In this document: positions 27,645 through 36,601 of the stretch, in pieces | Layout: every line of letters starts with the position of its first letter | Position numbering within the stretch: the first letter of the stretch is position 1 | NCBI GenBank assembly: GCA_963724975.1 | Contig: CAVRXB010000005.1 | Span: 1 to 64,000 of the forward strand | Length of the DNA: 64,000 nucleotides | Direction: 5' to 3' | Origin: CAIWHR01 sp963724975 | GTDB taxonomy: Bacteria > Pseudomonadota > Gammaproteobacteria > Burkholderiales > Casimicrobiaceae | Notes under the pieces: model-generated | Told to the model about the DNA's origin: nothing | Seen by the model: the letters and a program-made list of their open reading frames with translations, nothing else | Database searches by the model: none | Position numbers and translations under genes: made by a program

Positions 27645-30620
27645 TCAGAACTTGGCCGTGAGCTGGACGAATAAATTGCGGCCAAGCGTGTCGTACACCT
27701 GCGGATAGGTATTGCCATTTCCGAACGGCGGGCCGGCGATGGCCTGACTGAGTATCGGCGGGTCCTTGTCGAAAATGTTGTTCACGCCAAGGTACATCGT
27801 GAAGTTCTTGTTGATGTTCCACGAAAACGCCAGGTCGATGTAATTCTGTGAACCGAGTTTTTGGTCCACCGGGAAGGAGCCTGTCGCGAGCGCCGGATTG
27901 TCCTGAGTGGAATCGAGCTTGACCGAGTCGAAATAGCGCCAGGTCAATGCGACGGCCGTGCTGTACCACGGCGTGTTCCAGGTACCGCGCATCTTGCTGC
28001 GCCACACGGGGATCGGATTGCCGCAGATGACGCCGAAGTAACCGGCGCAATCGGCGGAAACCGACCCGATCGCGAACTTGTAGCTGTTGACGTAGGTGCC
28101 TACCAGCGACACACCCAGGCTGCCCCAGGAATCGAGCGGCTGGTTCCAGTTCACGGTTATGTCGACGCCGTCCGTATCAAGGGAACCCGTGTTCTGGGTG
28201 ATGCCGCCAATGAACCCGGTACGCCAAAGTGTTCCGTTGGCATCGCGATGGACCTGATCGCAGAACAGGCCGGACAACAGGCAGTTCTGGAGGATCAGCG
28301 GCTGCGGCACCACGCCGATCGCGTCCTTGAGCCTGATGCTCCAGTAGTCGACCGTCCCGCTCAAGTTCGGCAGCGGCTGCGCGACCAGGCCCAGCGTCCA
28401 TGTATCCGCCGTTTCCGGTTTGAGATTAGGGTTGCCGCCCTGTCCGAATTGGTATTGGCCGGTCGGTGAAATGAGCCCCGAGGTCCCGTATTTCGACGGA
28501 TCCAGACCCGTGCGCAAGCATTGGACGAGCGAGGCCGTCGGCGTCGGCTGCGCCGCGGACTTGCCGCACGGATCGGTGCTCATGTTGAACAGATTGAGCC
28601 CCGCCGGCGTGTACAGCTCGATGATGTTCGGCGCCCGGATGGCCCGCTGGTAGGTGCCGCGCGCCTTGTACTCCTTCACCGGCGCCCATTCGGCACCCAG
28701 ACCATAGGTGTTGGTCGTGTTGTCGGGCTGGTTGTAAGAGGAGTTGCGATAGCTGGCGTTGACATTCAGCAGGTATGCCCAATCCATCCTCTCAATGATC
28801 GGCAGCCGGCCTTCCGCGTAGTATTCCACCACGGTGTACTGGTTATCGACCGGGGGCGACGCGCCGCCGGAGCCGGACAAATCACCGCTTGTCGTTGATG
28901 CATCGGAGTTGAACTGGAGCTTCTCGACGCGCCGCTCGATCCCGAAGGCCACGGCCGCGCCATTTTTGGCCCACGGCGTGCGCCATCCGTAGGACTGGCC
29001 GAGGTCGGAATCGACCTGGAATCCAACCACGCTCTGCGACGTGGTCCCGCCCGAGAAGCCGGGTGTGGTCAGATAGGCGAGCGCTTCCGGGGTGATCCCG
29101 CCCTTGTGGAAGACGTCGTACGGGACGCAGGCCGGGTCGGTGCCGTCAACAAACGATGCGCAAGCCGGCCGGCCCGTGGCCGGGTCGGTGACCACGTCGA
29201 GCGCCTTGTTGATTTTCGCCCGCGAGAAATAATTTAGCTGGAGCTGGCTCAAGCGGTTGGTGGCCGACTGCCACCAGAAATTGTAGTTCCAGGTGTCTTC
29301 CCACACGGCGCCCTTTGCCCCGAGCACGTAACGATAGTCCTCGAGGGTAATGTCCTGCTGGCGCCCGCCGCCCTCGACGTTGCGGCGGCCGACGTAGATC
29401 GTTGCATCCTGCGTTGGAGTGATGCCGTACACATCCTTGAAATTCTGCGACAGCAGGGGATTGGAATCCCTGAGGGTATAGAGGTCCTGAATGAAGATGC
29501 CGCCCGCCGCAATCTGCGCGATCGTCTGGCTGTTCGAGAAATCGAATTCGCCATAGACGCGCACGTTGGGCAGCGCATCATAGTGGGCGAATGCGTTGAA
29601 GCTGTACTGCGTTTCCGGGCGCTGGAAATAGTTGGGCGGCGCAAAATTGTAGGCGTCCGCGGGCGTCGACGGCCTTATGTTGCCGGCGGCATCGGCGACG
29701 GTGTACGGTGCGAACGTGGGCGCGCCGTAGAAGTAGCCGGTCGCGTTCGTATTCGAGCCGCCACCGCATACCAGGCCCGTGGCATTCGACGACAATGCGC
29801 ACGCGCTGAAATTGCGCTGGCCCTGCGTCACTTGCTCAGCATGGCGATAATTGAAGAAGAGCGTCGCGTTGCCCTTGCCGCCGGCAAAGTTCCCGCCCAG
29901 CAGCATGCTGAAGTTCTGCGTTCGACCGTCCAGGTCCACGTTGCCCGGAATCGGGAAGCCGTCCGGATTGATCGCGTTACGATTGATGAGGCTCTGCAGG
30001 GTGTCCTGTTGGTGGTGGTTGAAGCCGTTGGCGTTCCACTGCACCTGAACGCCTTCGAAGTGGTCGTTCATGATGAAGTTCACGACACCCGCGATGGCAT
30101 CGGAGCCGTACACCGCCGACGCGCCGCCGGTCAGGACTTCAACGCGTTCGATCAGCGGAGCCGGAATGACATTGACGTCCGTCGGCCAGTACTGCGGGCT
30201 GCCGGCGGGCATGCGCCGGCCGTCGATCAGGACCAGCGTGCGCGACGGTCCCAGGTTGCGCAGGTTGATGGCCGAAGTACCGGTCGCGCCATTGGAAAGA
30301 TTGTTGCCCTGATCGGTGTAAGCCGCGGGCAGCTGGTTGACGATGTTGGCGGTGTTGGTGATCCCGTCCCACCGGATGTCCTGCGCGGAAATCACGTTGA
30401 CGGGACTGACGCTTTCCAGCGTCAACGAAGGCAGGCGCGAGCCCGTCACTTCGATTCTTTCCATCTTTTCGGGCGTTACCGCCTTGGCGAGCTCGCTGGC
30501 AACGGGCGACGCCGGTTGTTGCGCTAACACCGCCATCGGTGCTGCCAAGCTGACGACGACGCTTGCGTTCATGGCATTCATGATCGCCAGCGACAGCTTT
30601 TTCCGGTGCATTCTATTCAT
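27645..30620 (-). CDS. TonB-dependent receptor (large, no STN domain)
   Basis: 991 residues from ATG 30620, which follows GGGGGAA at 6 bases. Signal peptide near SVVVSLAAPMAVLAQ. A TonB-box-like region MERIEVTGSRLPS is followed by the plug domain (VNVISAQDIRWDGITNTANI, AINLRNLGPSRTLVLIDGRR, VEVLTGGASAVYGSDAIAGV) and then a large beta-barrel ending NLFVQLTAKF with the aromatic C-terminus. This is the large Oar/Xanthomonas-type receptor family that takes up peptides, glycans or other organic ligands, unlike the siderophore receptor at 3385-5935. Loops contain paired cysteines. It sits in the middle of the hydroxylase/sulfotransferase genes. Confidence 0.88.
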   Translation of the reverse strand: MNRMHRKKLSLAIMNAMNASVVVSLAAPMAVLAQQPASPVASELAKAVTPEKMERIEVTGSRLPSLTLESVSPVNVISAQDIRWDGITNTANIVNQLPAAYTDQGNNLSNGATGTSAINLRNLGPSRTLVLIDGRRMPAGSPQYWPTDVNVIPAPLIERVEVLTGGASAVYGSDAIAGVVNFIMNDHFEGVQVQWNANGFNHHQQDTLQSLINRNAINPDGFPIPGNVDLDGRTQNFSMLLGGNFAGGKGNATLFFNYRHAEQVTQGQRNFSACALSSNATGLVCGGGSNTNATGYFYGAPTFAPYTVADAAGNIRPSTPADAYNFAPPNYFQRPETQYSFNAFAHYDALPNVRVYGEFDFSNSQTIAQIAAGGIFIQDLYTLRDSNPLLSQNFKDVYGITPTQDATIYVGRRNVEGGGRQQDITLEDYRYVLGAKGAVWEDTWNYNFWWQSATNRLSQLQLNYFSRAKINKALDVVTDPATGRPACASFVDGTDPACVPYDVFHKGGITPEALAYLTTPGFSGGTTSQSVVGFQVDSDLGQSYGWRTPWAKNGAAVAFGIERRVEKLQFNSDASTTSGDLSGSGGASPPVDNQYTVVEYYAEGRLPIIERMDWAYLLNVNASYRNSSYNQPDNTTNTYGLGAEWAPVKEYKARGTYQRAIRAPNIIELYTPAGLNLFNMSTDPCGKSAAQPTPTASLVQCLRTGLDPSKYGTSGLISPTGQYQFGQGGNPNLKPETADTWTLGLVAQPLPNLSGTVDYWSIRLKDAIGVVPQPLILQNCLLSGLFCDQVHRDANGTLWRTGFIGGITQNTGSLDTDGVDITVNWNQPLDSWGSLGVSLVGTYVNSYKFAIGSVSADCAGYFGVICGNPIPVWRSKMRGTWNTPWYSTAVALTWRYFDSVKLDSTQDNPALATGSFPVDQKLGSQNYIDLAFSWNINKNFTMYLGVNNIFDKDPPILSQAIAGPPFGNGNTYPQVYDTLGRNLFVQLTAKF

Positions 30621-31655
30621 GTATTCCCCCAGTAGATTGATGCCGCGACGCCGAAACGATAGCGATAGCGATTCGCGTTTCGCAAGCAATCGCACAGTAA
30701 CCCGACACCGAATTCGCCCGCAACGAAAAATCGGCCACAGCGACGATCCGCGCACGCGGTTGTTGCAAATTTGCGAATCACTCTGATGTGCGTCGCACAA
30801 CCTGCGGAAGGACCGGTACCGAAACTACGCGAATGAAATCGAGTCCCGGGCGCATGCTGCATCGCAACAATCTCGTGACCGCGAGGTAACTTCGCACCCT
30901 CGCGAGTTCCACGCTCGCCGCCGTCCACAAAAAGGGTGTTGGCAGAAGCATCGCGAGCGGCACCGCGCGCCGTGACCGGCTCCTGTCGCGCGTTTGCCGG
31001 GTAGCAAACATTCGCTCTTGCCCACTGCACCCAACGTGGACACGCGAAACGCTTGCCGCTCGCCCATCGATGATGACGGCAAATCGACCATGGTCATAAC
31101 GTGGCCATGCCCGATTGCGCATGGCAATTACCGGCTAGATGGCGTACTTGTGCGACGCAACAGCCGGGGGCTTCAAAACGGGGGCACTTGTCGCGGGATC
31201 GTGTCCGAGGTCACGAAGGCAGGCGGCCAGCCGGAAACCAGGTCAAATAGATTCTTTTCCCACGATTTCTTCCCGGTTACAAGCCGCAACTGCGGATGTG
31301 GCTTGCTGGGCGGGGCGTCGCCGTAGGGTCCGATAACGTTGCGCCCACACGCGCAGACCATCGACCGCATCGCCGTCTGCAGTGAAACGCTGGACGGGAA
31401 CTAGGTGCGTGCTCCGATGCCTTGCTGGATGACGCCATCCGCGACAGCCGGCGGCCCGCCAGGTGAGCAATTGGCGCTCTCGGCCAATCTTGACTGGCGG
31501 CAATTGCGCTAGAATGAATCGTGCGCGCCCGAACGCCGCCCTTCGCGGCCGGTGCCGGCTGGAGCGGGGCATTCATCTCCGCGGTCGGCGCCGGGGTTAG
31601 CCTAGTCATCCCGGGTCCCGGTATTCGAATCGTCGAGCCGGGAAGGAGACGCCAA
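30621..31655. other. Long intergenic region (1.0 kb) with divergent promoters
   Basis: No frame here has homology-like structure or good codon use. The region carries the receptor ribosome-binding site and promoter on the minus strand. On the plus strand there is a poor candidate promoter for the lipoprotein gene, TTGACT 31490-31495 and TAGAAT 31510-31515, but the 14-base spacing is too short. A 1 kb gap is unusual in this compact window. It could hold a small RNA, a decayed gene or an unrecognised small peptide gene; I cannot support any of these from the bases. Confidence 0.4.
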
Positions 31656-32804
31656 ATGAGAAGTTGGGCAGTCTCGCTGCTTGCCCTTTTGTTGGCCGCA
31701 TGTGCAGGCGCCCCGGTGGTGCCCCGGTACGACGCGGTGTTCAACGATCGGTTGTTCAGCGCGCCTTCGGAGCGCATCAGCGCCGGCGACATCTTCGCGC
31801 TCAGCGCCGAAATGCAGCATTTTCTCAATGGCGAGATTGCGGCGCAGATCGCCAGCAAAGGGGCACGCGAGGGGCTGATCGACGCGGTTTACCGCGAACG
31901 GCAACTCAGGATCGAATACGACTCCGTCATGACCCGAAATGCGGCACAGGCGTTTGCCGCGCGCTCGGGCAATTGCCTGTCCCTTGTCATCATGACCGCC
32001 GCGTTTGCCAAGGCGCTGGCTCTGCCCGTTCAATTCCAGGCGGTGCATGTCGACGACATCGTGAGCCGCACCGACAACATGTATTTCTTCATCGGGCACG
32101 TCAACTTGACCCTCGGCACCGGCCGTGCGGTCGTCGATTTCCGAAGAAACGAGCCCGATCTGCTGACCGTCGACTTTCTGCCGCCGCAGCAAATGATCGG
32201 TCTTCGCACGCGCCCGATCAGCGAGAACACCGTTGTCGCGATGTACATGAACAATCGGGCGGCCGAGGCGTTGGCGCGTGGCCAAGTGAACGACGCCTAC
32301 TGGTGGGCACGCGCCGCCGTGGAGCAGGACCGTGACTTCATGAGCTCCTATAACACGCTCGGTGTGATTTACCGTCGCCACGGCAACCCTGCCGAGGCGG
32401 AGAGGGTGCTCGCCTACGCCCTCGAACGCGACCCGAAGAACGCGCACGTCATGTCGAACCTGGTCAGCGTTCTCAACGAGCTCGGCAAGGTTGCCGAGGC
32501 GGAGAATCTCAAGCGCCGGCTGGAACAGGTGGAACCCAATCCGATGTTCAGCTACTTCGATCGCGGCATGAAGGCGATGCGAGACGGAAAATACGCTGTC
32601 GCACGGGATCTCTTCGCCAAGGAGGTCAATCGGGCGCCGTACTACCACGAATTCCATTTCTGGCTGGCCAACGCGTATGCCGGGCTCGGCGATTTCGACC
32701 GTGCGCGGCGGGAACTCTCGCTCGCACTGGAATTCAGCACCACCCGACACGACCATGACCTGTATGCCGCGAAGCTCGACAGGATCCGGGCCAGCGTGCA
32801 CTGA
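31656..32804 (+). CDS. Lipoprotein with transglutaminase-like domain and TPR repeats
   Basis: 382 residues from ATG 31656 with AAGGAG seven bases upstream. Lipobox LLALLLAAC. Residues about 90-195 form a transglutaminase/cysteine-protease-like fold. A catalytic Cys lies in RSGNCLSLVIMTAAFAKAL, a His in FFIGHVNLTLG and an Asp in RAVVDF, giving a plausible C-H-D triad. TPR repeats follow (SYNTLGVIYRRHGNPAEAER, VMSNLVSVLNELGKVAEAEN). It could act on proteins at the outer membrane. It is followed at 78 bases by the TPR-sulfotransferase gene on the same strand. Confidence 0.78.
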   Translation: MRSWAVSLLALLLAACAGAPVVPRYDAVFNDRLFSAPSERISAGDIFALSAEMQHFLNGEIAAQIASKGAREGLIDAVYRERQLRIEYDSVMTRNAAQAFAARSGNCLSLVIMTAAFAKALALPVQFQAVHVDDIVSRTDNMYFFIGHVNLTLGTGRAVVDFRRNEPDLLTVDFLPPQQMIGLRTRPISENTVVAMYMNNRAAEALARGQVNDAYWWARAAVEQDRDFMSSYNTLGVIYRRHGNPAEAERVLAYALERDPKNAHVMSNLVSVLNELGKVAEAENLKRRLEQVEPNPMFSYFDRGMKAMRDGKYAVARDLFAKEVNRAPYYHEFHFWLANAYAGLGDFDRARRELSLALEFSTTRHDHDLYAAKLDRIRASVH

Positions 32805-32882
32805 CGCTTCAGCGCGCCTGTCGTCGATACGATGACGGCAATCGGGCGCTTCGGTTCAACCTAACTTGAGGGATGTTCTGTC

Positions 32883-34394
32883 GTGACGACGACGAGCGCG
32901 AGCGTGAGTCATCGCGCCCTGCTCCAGGAGGCCGTGCTGCTGGAACGTGCGGGCCGGCTGGCCGAGGCGGAGGCCGCGTACGAGCGCCTGCTCGCCCGTT
33001 TTCCCAATCTGCCGGACAGCTGGTACAACCTCGCGCGGCTGCAGCGCAATGCGCGTCGCTTCGACGCGGCACTCGCTTCGTATCAGCAGGCCCTCGACCG
33101 TGGCGTCACGCGGCCCGAAGAAGTCCACCTCAATCGGGGCGTGATCTACTCAGACTGCCTGCGGCGGGACGACTTCGCCGAGAGGGAGCTCAAGTCCGCG
33201 CTCGCCCTCAATCCGAACTACATCCCGGCTCTTCTCAATCTCGCCAACCTCAAGGCGGATTTCGGCGAACGCGACGATGCGCTCGCCGTTTATGAGCGAA
33301 TCCTCACCATCGATCCCGGGTCGGCCGAAGCCCTTGCCGGGTACACGGACGTGGTGCGGGTTTCGGGACCGGACGATCCCATCATCGGACGGATAAACGA
33401 CGCTCTCGCGCAACCCGGCGCGACGGCCGCCGACAAGGCGCGCCTCGGGTTTGCTCTCGGCAAGACGCTCGACGCCTGCGGCGCCTATGACCAGGCGTTC
33501 GACGCCTATGCCGCGGCCAATCGGCAAAGCCGCGAAAGTGCCCGGCCGCACGCAATCCAGTACGACAGGCGACGTCAGGAGCTTCTCGTCGATCAGCTGA
33601 TCGCGGCTTTCCCCGGCGGACGATCGACGGCCGCCACGGCGTCATCGGCCACCCCGGTATTCATCTGCGGGATGTTCCGCTCGGGTTCGACACTGGCCGA
33701 GCAGGTTCTGGCCGGCCACTCTCGCGTCACTGCCGGCGGCGAGATCGACTTCCTGCCCACGCTGGTTCAAACCGAGCTGGCGCCGTTCCCGACGCGAATG
33801 GCGCAGATGACTCGGATGGAGATCGACGAGCTCGCCGCGCGCTATCTTGCCGTGGTAGCGAACCTTTATCCCGGCGCGCCGCACGTGACCGACAAGCGCC
33901 CGGACAATTTTCTCTATATCGGCCTCATCAAGAGGATGTTCCCGAACGCGAGGTTCATTCACACGACGCGCAACCCCCTGGACAACTGCCTGTCGATCTA
34001 TTTTCTTCATCTCGGTCACAGCATGAGCTACGCGCTCGACCTGATGGACACCGCTCACTACTACAGGGAATACCGACGGCTGATGGCGCATTGGAGGTCG
34101 CAATTCGGTGCCGATATTCTCGACTTCGATTACGACGCATTCGTGCGCGAGCCGCGGCCGGCCATCGAGAAACTGCTGGGTTTTTGCGGACTCGACTGGG
34201 AGGAGCGCTGCCTGTCGTTTCAAGGTGTGCGTAACGCCGTCAAGACGGCGAGCGTGTGGCAGGTGCGGGAGCCGCTCTATCGACGCTCTTCGGGCCGCTG
34301 GCAGAACTACGAGCGGCACCTCGATTCGCTTCGGGCGTACCTCGACGATTTGCTCGATGACGAAGCGCGACTCGTGCGCGGACGTCCGCGCTGA
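32883..34394 (+). CDS. TPR-containing sulfotransferase
   Basis: 503 residues from GTG 32883. N-terminal TPRs at about 13-150 (AEAEAAYERLLARFPNLPDS, LLNLANLKADFGERDDALAV). The sulfotransferase domain begins with the PAPS loop FICGMFRSGSTLAEQVLAGH, and the 3'-phosphate region is FIHTTRNPLDNCLSIYFLHL. This is the TPR-sulfotransferase arrangement, in which the repeats probably bind a protein acceptor, as proposed for tyrosylprotein sulfotransferase relatives. It closes the hydroxylase/sulfotransferase region. Confidence 0.88.
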   Translation: MTTTSASVSHRALLQEAVLLERAGRLAEAEAAYERLLARFPNLPDSWYNLARLQRNARRFDAALASYQQALDRGVTRPEEVHLNRGVIYSDCLRRDDFAERELKSALALNPNYIPALLNLANLKADFGERDDALAVYERILTIDPGSAEALAGYTDVVRVSGPDDPIIGRINDALAQPGATAADKARLGFALGKTLDACGAYDQAFDAYAAANRQSRESARPHAIQYDRRRQELLVDQLIAAFPGGRSTAATASSATPVFICGMFRSGSTLAEQVLAGHSRVTAGGEIDFLPTLVQTELAPFPTRMAQMTRMEIDELAARYLAVVANLYPGAPHVTDKRPDNFLYIGLIKRMFPNARFIHTTRNPLDNCLSIYFLHLGHSMSYALDLMDTAHYYREYRRLMAHWRSQFGADILDFDYDAFVREPRPAIEKLLGFCGLDWEERCLSFQGVRNAVKTASVWQVREPLYRRSSGRWQNYERHLDSLRAYLDDLLDDEARLVRGRPR

Positions 34395-34525
34395 ATTGCC
34401 TTCCGGCGAATTTGCAGCAATGCGAACCGCCGCCGGTGGCCGTGACTGCCTTCCATTCTGCATTCTTCCGATTTTCCAAGAACTAGTAGCCGTACAATGC
34501 GGCGAGCTCTCGCCAGGAGGATTGG

Positions 34526-35050
34526 ATGAGCATTGCCGCGTCGCCCGCGGGATTCGACATTCGGCCCGCCCGGCGCGAGGATCTCGGTGCAATCCACGCG
34601 ATGATCCGCGAGCTCGCGGCTTACGAAAAACTGCTCCATCTTTGCGTGAGTACTGAACCCGAGCTCGACGCGGCACTGTTCGGGCCGAAGCCGGCCGCCG
34701 AAGTGCTGATCGCGACAAAGGCGAGCCAACCGGCGGCGTTTGCGCTGTTCTTTCATAATTTCTCGACGTTCGTTGGGCGACGCGGACTCTGGCTCGAAGA
34801 TCTTTACGTGCGCCCCGAATTCCGGCGCCAGGGCTGCGCCCACGCGATGCTGCAGTCGCTGGCGGGAATCGCGAGAGCGCGCAATTGCGGGCGTTTCGAG
34901 TGGGCGGTCCTTGACTGGAACAAGCCCGCGATCGATTTCTACCAAGCGCTGGGCGCCGTTCTGCTCCCCGACTGGCGCATTTGCCGGGTCGTCGGCGACG
35001 CGCTCGTGGCGCTTGCGGAAAAGGGTCCGCCGCCCTCACCGTCCGGCTGA
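34526..35050 (+). CDS. GNAT-family N-acetyltransferase
   Basis: 174 residues. ATG 34526 has a strong AGGAGG six bases upstream. The GNAT fold is complete: FDIRPARREDLGAIHAMIRE at the start, LEDLYVRPEFRRQGCAHAML with the acetyl-CoA loop (RRQGCA), and WAVLDWNKPAIDFYQALGAV at the end. It resembles the spermidine/thialysine acetyltransferase (SSAT) branch. A TACAAT at 34493-34498 may be its -10 element. Independent of the preceding region. Confidence 0.85.
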   Translation: MSIAASPAGFDIRPARREDLGAIHAMIRELAAYEKLLHLCVSTEPELDAALFGPKPAAEVLIATKASQPAAFALFFHNFSTFVGRRGLWLEDLYVRPEFRRQGCAHAMLQSLAGIARARNCGRFEWAVLDWNKPAIDFYQALGAVLLPDWRICRVVGDALVALAEKGPPPSPSG

Positions 35051-35082
35051 GCGGCGGGTCCGGTCGGGGTCGGCCGCTGGTT

Positions 35083-35088
35083 TATAAT
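35083..35088 (+). promoter_or_regulatory. TATAAT -10 element before tldD-like gene
   Basis: A perfect TATAAT at 35083-35088, 67 bases upstream of ATG 35155. No convincing -35 box 17 bases upstream. If used, transcription starts near 35095 and leaves a leader of about 60 bases. Confidence 0.35.
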
Positions 35089-35154
35089 TCGATGTTTTTG
35101 CACGCGCCGGCGATCCCGGCTCGTGTATTCCAGGCTCCCAATTTCGAGACCCGA

Positions 35155-36601
35155 ATGCCCGACGCCGACCGCTTCGCCCTGCCCGATCTTGCCTCGCTCG
35201 CACCCGCCGTCGACTTCTGGTCGCTGCGCCTGGTCGAGGAGACGAGCGAAAACTACACGGTTCGCAAGAATATCGCCTTGCCGCTTTTGCGCCGCAACCG
35301 ATCGCGGAGCGATGGCCTCCGTCTATGCGGGTGGCGGCTACGGATACGCTGCGACGAGCGATATCTCTGCCGCAGGGCTGCGTGCTGCTTTCGAGCGCGC
35401 CGCCGCGTGGGCTCGCGTGACCGCAAAATTCGCGTTGCTCGACGTCGCGGCGTTGCCGCGTCCGGCGGCCCGCGGCGAGTACGCGTCGCCATCTCTCGGT
35501 GCCACACTGCCGACGCGGCGCGACTGGTTCGACCTGCTGATGCGCGAGTGCCAGTCGGCGGCGATCGATCCGCGCATCGTCGATTGGGAAACGAGCATGG
35601 AAGTCCGCAGCGCGACGCATCGCCTCGTGACGAGCGAAGGAGGCGATCTCGTCCAGCGCTATCGGTTCCTGTTCCCCGGGATGTCAGTGACCGCTCACGC
35701 CAACGGCGACACGCAAACGCGGACGCTTCATGGCTATCGCGGCATCTGTCAGCAAGGGGGCGGCGAAATCCTAGCGCGCTTCGGCTTCGACGGCACCGCG
35801 CGGCGGCTCGCCGACGAAGTGCTCGAGCTCGTTGCCGCTCCCAATTGCCCGAACGGGACGATGGACGTCCTCCTGATGCCGGACCAGATGATCCTGCAGA
35901 TCCACGAGTCGATCGGACATCCGCTGGAGCTCGACCGGATCCTGGGCGACGAGCGCAATTACGCGGGCACGAGCTTCGTCACGCCGGACATGTTCGGCAC
36001 GTACCGCTACGGCTCCGACATCCTGAACGTGACGTTCGACCCCACCCGCGGCGAGGAGCTCGCGAGCTACGGCTGGGACGACGAAGGCACGCCGGCGCAG
36101 AAAGTCCACCTGATCAGGAACGGCATCCTCGAGCGGCCGCTGGGGGGTGCCATTTCGCAGGCGCGCGCCGGATTGCCGGGCACGTCGAATGCACGCGCGG
36201 ACGGATGGAACCGGCCACCGATCGACCGGATGGCGAATCTCAATCTCGAGCCGGGCGACGCATCGCTCGCCGAGATGATCGAGAGCATCGAGAACGGCGT
36301 GCTGATGGAGACCAACAGCTCGTGGTCGATCGATGACTCGCGCAACAAGTTCCAGTTCGGCTGCGAGCGCGGCCGTCGGATCGAGAATGGCAGGCTCGGC
36401 GCCGTGGTGAAGAATCCCAACTACCGCGGCATCAGCGCGAACTTCTGGCGCAATCTCGCGCGCGTCGGCAACGCCGACACGCTGCAGGTGCTCGGCACGC
36501 CGCACTGCGGCAAGGGCGAGCCGTCGCAGGCGATCCGCGTCGGCCACGCCTCGCCGGCGTGCGTGTTCACCGACGTGGTCGTTTTCGGGGGTGAACAATA
36601 A
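35155..36601 (+). CDS. tldD: TldD-family metallopeptidase (one frameshift near 35290)
   Basis: About 481 residues. The start MPDADRFALPDLASLAPAVD is in one frame, and near 35290 the frame changes and goes on with GAMASVYAGGGYGYAATSDI. The metal-binding HExxxH motif of TldD, HESIGHPLELDRILGDERN, is intact, followed by FVTPDMFGTYRYGSDILNVT and the family end ASPACVFTDVVVFGGEQ. TldD/TldE form a heterodimer that cleaves small peptides and is used in microcin and other RiPP maturation. It overlaps the next gene as TAATG at its end. The two-gene pair suggests peptide processing. Confidence 0.83.

Noticed and set aside
30778..31122. 114-codon minus-strand frame in the long gap
   Set aside because: No start signal, no conserved pattern, biased to Arg/Ser as expected by chance in GC-rich DNA.
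31521..31655. Longer start for the transglutaminase-like lipoprotein at 31521
   Set aside because: ATG 31656 has a good ribosome-binding site and begins exactly at the lipoprotein signal peptide.
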